Shown here: positions 9,851 through 14,271 of the stretch, piece by piece
How the letters are laid out: every line of letters starts with the position of its first letter
Numbering within the stretch: the stretch's first letter is position 1
DNA from: Chloroflexota bacterium
Lineage (GTDB): Bacteria > Chloroflexota > Limnocylindria > Limnocylindrales > CSP1-4
DNA length: 14,271 bases
Assembly: GCA_021785115.1 (NCBI GenBank)
Contig: JAJYGO010000099.1
Location: 17,884 to 32,154, forward strand
Direction: 5' to 3'
Translations under genes and position numbers: made by a program
The notes under the pieces: model-generated
What the model saw: only the letters and a program-made list of their open reading frames with translations
Told to the model about the DNA's origin: nothing
Databases searched by the model: none

Positions 9851-10369
9851 CTACCAGGGCTCCCCGCTCGACTCGTCGCGCGGTGCCGAAGGGTCCGTGG
9901 GTTCCGCGAGGGCACCTCTGCCCCGTTCCGATGCGGCCGGGATCGAGTCCGGGGGACCGGGCGTGGCCGGGATCGAGTCCGGGGGACCGGGCGTGGCCGT
10001 GATCGCGCCCGGCGGGGCCGCCGCGTCCGGCATCGATGCGTCGTCCGGCCCGGAGAACTCGACCACCAGCGCGCGCATCTCGGTCCCGTCGGTCCACGCG
10101 CCGTGCAGTTCGCCGGCCGGCCAGACGACCGCCTCGCCGTGGCTGACTCGCGCGCGCTCGTCGCCCACCTGGACATACCCGCCGCCGCTCACCACGACGA
10201 AGAGGGTGGTGTTCCCGTTGGTGTGCGGCGCGATCATCGCCCGGGGACCGAAGGCGAGCTCGGCGATGGTCCCGCGGCCGTCCTGGAACACGACCTGGCC
10301 GGTCACGCCCTGCGTCCCGGGCGGGCCATCGGGCCGCCGGTGGCCGGGCCCGAACCGTCGAATCTCCAT
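9851..10369 (-). CDS. Small cupin-domain protein with repetitive tail
   Basis: A 172-residue protein with one cupin barrel at about residues 20-107. The first cupin motif is degenerate: PHTNGNTTLFVVVSGGG keeps His49 but lacks the second His and the Glu. The second motif GEAVVWPAGELHGAW keeps His89. Metal binding may therefore be weakened or altered. Residues 107-172 are a Pro/Ser/Ala-rich, probably disordered tail with a perfect duplication of TPGPPDSIPA (126-135 and 136-145). The start at 10369 has an excellent GAGGAGGGG ribosome site about eight bases upstream; the frame is open further upstream but lacks a domain. Cupins range from enzymes to sugar or metabolite sensors, so no function is assigned. 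Confidence 0.8.
   Translation of the reverse strand: MEIRRFGPGHRRPDGPPGTQGVTGQVVFQDGRGTIAELAFGPRAMIAPHTNGNTTLFVVVSGGGYVQVGDERARVSHGEAVVWPAGELHGAWTDGTEMRALVVEFSGPDDASMPDAAAPPGAITATPGPPDSIPATPGPPDSIPAASERGRGALAEPTDPSAPRDESSGEPW
9935..10020. repeat. 30-base tandem repeat inside the cupin gene tail
   Basis: Two perfect 30-base copies (9935-9964 and 9965-9994), followed by a decayed third part up to about 10020. Thirty bases equals ten codons, so the frame is kept and the protein gains TPGPPDSIPA units. It looks like a replication-slippage duplication in a low-constraint tail. Confidence 0.9.
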
Positions 10370-10468
10370 TCGCGCGCCCCTCCTCGCAGCCCCGTGATCG
10401 TGCCCCGCCGGGCAGCGGACCGCAAGTGCCGAGGACCCGTGCGCCCCGGGCGCCGAACCGCCACCCAC

Positions 10469-10632
10469 CGGCGGACCGCCCTGATCGCGGGGTCACCCGT
10501 CGGCGGACCGCCCTGGTCGCGGGCCGCCACCGTTGCAGGGTCACCCCTGCCGGCCGACCGGCGCGCGTGGCGGGGTCACCCCCTGCCCGGGGTCACCGCC
10601 CTGCGGGACCGGCGCCGCCGACCGGCGCCGCG
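10469..10632. repeat. GC-rich repeat cluster upstream of the cupin gene
   Basis: The 272 bases between cupin and the membrane-protein gene hold no supportable gene. They contain a 22-base repeat at 10469-10490 and 10501-10522 (one mismatch), GGGTCACC four times (starts 10490, 10538, 10573, 10590), and a tandem GACCGGCGCCGC at 10607-10618 and 10620-10631. The cupin promoter should lie here, but no clear -10 is visible. Confidence 0.75.
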
Positions 10633-10641
10633 GACGTGCCG

Positions 10642-11070
10642 TTACCGGGTCCGACGCCGCCGCCGGCTGGGCCGGATCGTCGCCTCGGGATGCTTGTACT
10701 TCGCCTGGCTGAAGAACCGGGTCCGCCGCAGGTACTCGTTGTACTGCACGACGAGCGGCGGGAAGTGGACGAACCGGATCCAGACGAACGTGCCAAGCCC
10801 GATCACGACCGTCAGCAGGACGAAGAGGAAGTACCAGGCGAAGACGGCCTCGACCAGCAGCATCGAGAACATGATCACGCCGGTCCAGAGGAGCCACTCC
10901 TGCATGGCCACCAGCGGCTCGTGGCGCCGGAGCTGGCGGGTCCGCACGTTGTAGAGCACGACCTGGGCCACCAGGAGCACCAGTGCAAGCACCCAGGTGG
11001 GGGTCAGCAGGTCGGGGAACTCGATCGAGTTGAACGCGCGGAAGAAGTAGTCCCAGGGCAGTAGCGTCAA
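10642..11070 (-). CDS. Membrane protein of unknown function, three predicted helices
   Basis: I do not recognise the family. The 142-residue product has hydrophobic segments at about 24-42 (TWVLALVLLVAQVVLYNV), 58-76 and 79-100, joined by a basic loop (RTRQLRRHE, 43-51). After the third helix comes an aromatic stretch (FPPLVVQYNEYLRRTRFF) and a very basic C-terminus (RPSRRRRRTR). I chose the TTG start at 11070 because GTGGAG lies eight bases upstream and MTLLPWDYFF fits an amphipathic membrane entry; the ATG at 11157 would add 29 residues of charged, non-homologous-looking sequence. By Arg placement both the loop 43-51 and the C-terminus are candidates for the cytoplasmic side. It stands alone between intergenic repeats, divergent from purH. 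Conservation would need checking in relatives. Confidence 0.75.
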   Translation of the reverse strand: MTLLPWDYFFRAFNSIEFPDLLTPTWVLALVLLVAQVVLYNVRTRQLRRHEPLVAMQEWLLWTGVIMFSMLLVEAVFAWYFLFVLLTVVIGLGTFVWIRFVHFPPLVVQYNEYLRRTRFFSQAKYKHPEATIRPSRRRRRTR

Positions 11071-11121
11071 CGGAGCGTCTCCACTCGGTCGGCCGGGCGG
11101 GCCGTCATGGCGATGCGGCTG

Positions 11122-11134
11122 CCTGCGCAGGATA
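11122..11134 (-). promoter_or_regulatory. Weak candidate promoter with CCTGCGCAGG palindrome
   Basis: On the minus strand TATCCT (11134-11129) could serve as -10 for the membrane-protein gene, about 60 bases before its TTG start. It abuts a perfect 10-base palindrome at 11122-11131. No -35 is recognisable, so the call is tentative. Confidence 0.25.
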
Positions 11135-11170
11135 CCGGGGAGCGGGGCGGGGCGCATCGTGGGCGCGCGC

Positions 11171-11200
11171 GGACCCCCGCGGACCCCCGCGGACCCCCGC
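11171..11200. repeat. Three perfect 10-base tandem repeats (GGACCCCCGC)
   Basis: Three identical consecutive copies of GGACCCCCGC lie in the 303-base spacer between the divergent membrane-protein and purH genes. Beyond this repeat and the purH promoter I see nothing else in the spacer. It resembles the other GC-rich slippage repeats in this window. Confidence 0.9.
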
Positions 11201-11287
11201 GGGGATCGCCTGCCGATGGGCCGGACGGCCGGATCGGGGAGCCGCGTCGGGCGCGGATCCCTGCCGGACAGGACGCCTCGGGCCCGT

Positions 11288-11296
11288 TGCTATACT
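11288..11296 (+). promoter_or_regulatory. Extended -10 promoter of the purH homologue
   Basis: TGCTATACT is an extended -10 (TG-N-TATACT) standing out as the only AT-rich patch in this spacer. No good -35 is seen, as is common for extended -10 promoters. Transcription would start near 11303 and give a leader of about 70 bases before the GTG start. Confidence 0.6.
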
Positions 11297-11373
11297 CTCG
11301 AAGCCCTCGGTGGACGTGCGGTCCTTCGTCCCACCCGCGTCGCCGCTCGCTCGTTCGCTGCTGGAGGAGCCCG

Positions 11374-12921
11374 GTGCGAGCCCTGCTGTCGGTGGCCGAT
11401 CGCCAGGGGATTGCGACGCTCGCGCGCGACCTGCTGGCGCTCGGGGTGGAGGTCTTCGCGACCGACGGGACCCGCGATCACCTCGCCGCGGAAGGCATGA
11501 CCGTCGCCTCGGTCGGCGAGCTGACGTCCCTGCCGTCCCTGCTGGGCGGCCAGGTCAAGACGTTCCACCCGGCGATCTACGCCGGCATCCTCGCGCGTCG
11601 TGACCGCCCGGACGAGCTGGCGGAGCTGGCCGCGCAGGGAATCGGGCAGCTCGACATCGTGGTCGTCAACGTCCGGCCCTTCGCCCCCCAGGTCGGCGCG
11701 CGCCTCGTCCCCCTCGAGGAAGCCGTCGAGATGATCGACGTCGGCGGGGTCGCGCTGCTGTCGGCGGCCGCCCGGAACTTCGCCGGCGTGGCGGCCGTGT
11801 CGAACCCCGCCTCGTACTCCGAGGTTCTCGACGAGATCCGCGCCCGGGGCTTCGTGTCGGCCGAGCTGCGGGAACGGCTGGCGGCGGACGCGTTCGCGGC
11901 GGTGGCCGCGTACAACGCCGAGGTGGCCGCGTACCTGAACCACGTGAGCGGCGTCCGGTTCCCGGAGCACCTGACGCTCGTCCTGGACAAGATGACGGAC
12001 CTCGCGTACGGCGAGAACCCGCACCAGGAGGCCGCGTTCTACCGCGAGACCACCCACCGGCAGGGCTCGCTCGCCGATGCCACCCAGCTGCACGGGCCGG
12101 CGCCGTCGTTCAACGACCTGCTCTCCATGGACGCCGCCTTCCGGATCGTGTCGGACTTCGCAGCACCGGCCGTCTGCATGACCAAGGGTGTGACGCCGGT
12201 CGGGCTCGCGTCCCGTGACGACCTGTGCGATGCCTACCGCAGGGCGCTGGAGGGCGACCCGGTGGCGGCCAGCGGCTCCGTGGTCGCCTGCAACCGACCC
12301 ATCGACTCCGCGACCGCCAGCGCGATCCTCGGTAACCACTACGAGGCGGTGGTGGCGCCCGGCTTCGACGAGGCGGCCCTGGCGGCCCTTGTGCGCAAGG
12401 AGGACCTGCGGATCCTGCGGGTCCCCCCGAGCCCGGTCGAGGGTCTCTGGGATTACGGGATGGCGAACCTCGACTTCCAGCGGGTGGGCGGGGGCGTGCT
12501 CGTCGAGACCATCGACCGGCTCGACCCGGACCGCCAGCAGATGCGGGTGGTGACGCAGCGGCGACCCACGCTGGAGGAGCTGACGGACCTGCTCTTCGCA
12601 TGGCGCGCGGTCAAGCACGTCCCCAGCAACGCCGTCGTGCTGGCCCGCAACATGTCCGTCGTGGGGATCGGCGCCGGCCAGACCAGCCGGCTCTCCGCGG
12701 TCGAGATCGCGCTTCACAAGGCGGCCGACCGCGCGAAGCTGAGCTGCCTGGGCAGCGACGCGTATTTCCCGTTCGCCGACGCGATCCAGCTGGCCGCCGA
12801 GCGGGGCGTGACCGCCATCATCCAGCCGGGCGGGTCGAGCCGCGACGAGATGGCGATCGAGGTGGCCGACCGGCACCACATGGCCATGGTCTTCACGGGG
12901 CGGCGGCACTTCCGCCACTGA
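11374..12921 (+). CDS. purH: PurH homologue (AICAR transformylase / IMP cyclohydrolase) with altered catalytic residues
   Basis: A 515-residue, full-length relative of the bifunctional enzyme for the last two steps of IMP synthesis. The MGS-like cyclohydrolase domain covers about 1-190 ([29 protein letters not shown]). The AICAR transformylase domain covers about 195-515 ([38 protein letters not shown]; ends [10 protein letters not shown]). The start is GTG 11374, with GGAGG six bases upstream and direct entry into the conserved N-terminus. Oddly, positions matching human Tyr104 and Lys137 are Arg101 and Arg134, and the Lys266-His267 pair reads Lys271-Gly272; the usual AFGG reads AASG. Lys62 and Asp122 are kept. 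The frame is intact, so either activity is changed or this is a paralogue. The family call is secure; function as PurH is doubtful. Confidence 0.88.
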   Translation: MRALLSVADRQGIATLARDLLALGVEVFATDGTRDHLAAEGMTVASVGELTSLPSLLGGQVKTFHPAIYAGILARRDRPDELAELAAQGIGQLDIVVVNVRPFAPQVGARLVPLEEAVEMIDVGGVALLSAAARNFAGVAAVSNPASYSEVLDEIRARGFVSAELRERLAADAFAAVAAYNAEVAAYLNHVSGVRFPEHLTLVLDKMTDLAYGENPHQEAAFYRETTHRQGSLADATQLHGPAPSFNDLLSMDAAFRIVSDFAAPAVCMTKGVTPVGLASRDDLCDAYRRALEGDPVAASGSVVACNRPIDSATASAILGNHYEAVVAPGFDEAALAALVRKEDLRILRVPPSPVEGLWDYGMANLDFQRVGGGVLVETIDRLDPDRQQMRVVTQRRPTLEELTDLLFAWRAVKHVPSNAVVLARNMSVVGIGAGQTSRLSAVEIALHKAADRAKLSCLGSDAYFPFADAIQLAAERGVTAIIQPGGSSRDEMAIEVADRHHMAMVFTGRRHFRH

Positions 12922-13042
12922 TCGATGTGCCGGGACCCGCGCCCCCGGTCCGGGCCGCCGGAGGGACACCTCGGTCATCGCCACCACGGAGTCCCGCCCG
13001 CGGCCCGAGTCGCGGGCCGGAGGGACCTCCATCCGGGCCGCG

Positions 13043-13100
13043 GGGCCCGCCACCCGCAACACAGGGCCCGCCATCCAGAGCACCGGACCCGCAGCACAGG
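13043..13100. repeat. Degenerate 21-base tandem repeat before glpX
   Basis: GGGCCCGC at 13043 and at 13064 and GGACCCGC at 13085 recur at exact 21-base steps with similar following bases (CACCC/ATCCA, then ACA or CAC). This fills the 194-base spacer after purH. No promoter for glpX is recognisable here. Confidence 0.6.
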
Positions 13101-13115
13101 GGGTTGACGCGCGTC

Positions 13116-14090
13116 ATGGAAGAGATCCTCGCCCTGGAGATGATCCGCGTGACGGAGGCCGCGGCGATCGATTCCGCTCGGCTGATGGGGCGCGGCGACA
13201 CGATGACCGCCGACCAGGCGGCGACCGAGGCGATGCGCCACGCGATGGACGACATCCCCATGTGCGGGCGGATCGTCATCGGCGAGGGCGAGCGCGACGA
13301 GGCCCCCATGCTCTACATCGGCGAGGAGGTCGGCGCGCGCATCGCCGGGCAGCCCGAGATCGACATCGCGGTCGACCCGCTGGAAGGCACCAACCTGGTG
13401 GCCGGTGGCCAGGGGAACGCGATCACCGTCCTGGCGGCGTCGGAGAAGGGCGGGCTCCTGCACGCCCCGGACACCTACCTGGAGAAGCTGTGCGTGGGCC
13501 CGGTCGCGGCCGGCAAGGTGGACATCACGCTGCCGGCCCGGGCCAACGTCGCGATCATCGCCGAGGCGCTGGGCCGCTCCCCCCGCGACATCACGGTGGT
13601 CATCCTCGACCGGCCCCGGCATGCCGACCTGATCGACGAGATCCGGACGGCGGGCGCGCGGATCAAGCTGATCAGCGACGGGGACCTCTCGGCCGCCATC
13701 AGCGCGGCGGTCAGCGGCACCGGCGTCCACGCCGTGATGGGGATCGGCGGCGCGCCCGAGGGCGTCCTCACGGCGGCGGCGCTGAAGTGCCTGGGTGGCG
13801 AGATCCAGGCCCGCTTCCGCTTCCGCAACGACGCCGAGCGCGAGCGGGCAGCCGCGATGGGGCACGCCGACCCGGATCGCATCTACCGGACCGACGACCT
13901 GGCGCCCGGAGACGACCTGGTCTTCGCCGCCACGGGGGTCACGGACGGGGAACTCCTGCACGGGGTCCGCTTCTTCGGGGGCGGGGCCCGCACCCACTCC
14001 CTGGTGATGGCATACCGGACCAAGCAGGTCCGGTTCGTCGACACCGTCCACATGTTCGACCGGGAGCGGCCCCCCGCGGTCCGCCTCTGA
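13116..14090 (+). CDS. glpX: Fructose-1,6-bisphosphatase class II (GlpX)
   Basis: A 324-residue phosphatase that removes the 1-phosphate of fructose-1,6-bisphosphate in gluconeogenesis; some relatives also accept sedoheptulose-1,7-bisphosphate. Hallmarks are [20 protein letters not shown] at the N-terminus, [10 protein letters not shown] (Glu57, Asp61), VDPLEGTNL (Asp87, Glu90), MYM/TYLEKL-type segment near 120, [10 protein letters not shown] and GIGGAPEG (Glu215). With Asp33, these match the metal ligands of E. coli GlpX. One conserved position differs: GRGDKNTAD of E. coli reads GRGDTMTAD, so Lys29 is Thr29. The ATG at 13116 begins directly at the conserved N-terminus; an AGGGGG stretch 12 bases upstream is a distant ribosome site. 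It follows purH by 194 bases, so co-transcription is possible but unproven. Confidence 0.93.
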   Translation: MEEILALEMIRVTEAAAIDSARLMGRGDTMTADQAATEAMRHAMDDIPMCGRIVIGEGERDEAPMLYIGEEVGARIAGQPEIDIAVDPLEGTNLVAGGQGNAITVLAASEKGGLLHAPDTYLEKLCVGPVAAGKVDITLPARANVAIIAEALGRSPRDITVVILDRPRHADLIDEIRTAGARIKLISDGDLSAAISAAVSGTGVHAVMGIGGAPEGVLTAAALKCLGGEIQARFRFRNDAERERAAAMGHADPDRIYRTDDLAPGDDLVFAATGVTDGELLHGVRFFGGGARTHSLVMAYRTKQVRFVDTVHMFDRERPPAVRL

Positions 14091-14169
14091 CGGCGGGCCC
14101 CTGGCGCGGGGCCTATGACGGCGGGCCCCCGCGGTCCGCCTCCGACGCCGGGCCCCGACGCCGGGCCCC
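14071..14169. repeat. Duplicated 3' end of glpX and GC-rich tandem repeats
   Basis: The last codons and stop of glpX with following bases (14071-14101) recur at 14126-14156 with two mismatches over 31 bases, 55 bases downstream; the TGA stop reads CGA in the copy. GACGCCGGGCCCC is then repeated in tandem (14144-14156, 14157-14169). GGCCCC (14096-14101) and GGGGCC (14108-14113) can form a small hairpin directly after the stop, a possible weak terminator. Confidence 0.75.
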
Positions 14170-14196
14170 AGGCGAGGGACCCCAGGCGGCGAGGCC

Positions 14197-14238
14197 TGTG
14201 GCAGCGCGGCCACAATCCTGCAGGTTGTTCACCTGCAG
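14197..14238. other. Two adjacent small hairpins at the window end
   Basis: TGTGGC/GCCACA (14197-14202, 14209-14214) and CTGCAGGT/ACCTGCAG (14218-14225, 14231-14238) form two consecutive stem-loops. Base composition shifts to more AT from about 14210. This may be the leader of a gene beyond the window. I see no gene in 14091-14271. Confidence 0.3.
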
Positions 14239-14271
14239 AACCGTATGTCGGTTGGCGCCGGGTTAGATCGG

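Noticed and set aside
9935..10020. Repeats considered as a CRISPR array
   Set aside because: Copies are head-to-tail without spacers, lie inside a coding tail, and no cas genes are present.
9446..10954. A 502-codon plus-strand open frame through the Nudix, cupin and membrane-protein region
   Set aside because: It crosses three genes that have recognisable domains or signals in other frames, and its product is Arg/Pro/Ala-rich noise.
11290..13083. A 597-codon minus-strand open frame opposite purH
   Set aside because: Low-complexity shadow; sense-strand PurH homology is clear.
14216..14271. tRNA-like sequence (hairpin, then GGTTAGATCGG) at the right edge
   Set aside because: It lacks a consistent acceptor/D-arm arrangement and a T-loop; the region is truncated by the window.

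Overview
The window is very GC-rich bacterial chromosome with tightly packed, high-GC3 genes and short GC-rich intergenic spacers. The organism is probably an uncultured member of Chloroflexota (Limnocylindria-like) or, less likely, Actinomycetota. This rests on the HspR-type heat-shock repressor, the GC content and the adenosine-specific kinase family. It is inference; no rRNA or other marker gene is present to settle it.

Layout. (1) 3-122: C-terminal end of an adenosine-specific kinase, cut by the window edge. (2) 292-1056 (-): secreted trypsin-fold serine protease. (3) 1173-1559 (+): S4-domain RNA-binding protein of the Hsp15 type. (4) 1785-9840 (+): a protein quality-control gene run, hsp20 - hspR - lon - dnaJ/cbpA-type - clpB - Nudix (CoA pyrophosphatase-like). 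A palindrome with the HAIR layout (7-N7-7) lies over a -35-like element upstream of hsp20. (5) 9851-10369 (-): a small cupin protein with a repetitive C-terminal tail. (6) 10642-11070 (-): an unrecognised three-helix membrane protein with a TTG start. (7) 11374-12921 (+): a PurH homologue. (8) 13116-14090 (+): a GlpX-type fructose-1,6-bisphosphatase. The last 180 bases hold GC-rich repeats and two small hairpins but no gene I can support.

How they work together. The central run is a complete stress module apart from DnaK/GrpE, which are not in the window. Hsp20 holds unfolding proteins, the J-protein and ClpB disaggregate them, Lon degrades what cannot be rescued, and HspR likely represses the whole set and itself. 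The Hsp15-like gene just upstream (ribosome rescue after heat) fits the same theme.

The most unusual feature is the PurH homologue. It reads cleanly over both domains, yet residues treated as catalytic in both (the Tyr and Lys of the IMP cyclohydrolase site, and the His of the Lys-His pair of the AICAR transformylase site) are replaced. The neighbouring GlpX also carries Thr where the E. coli enzyme has Lys29. Several spacers and C-terminal tails show short tandem duplications, suggesting slippage as a recurrent source of variation here.
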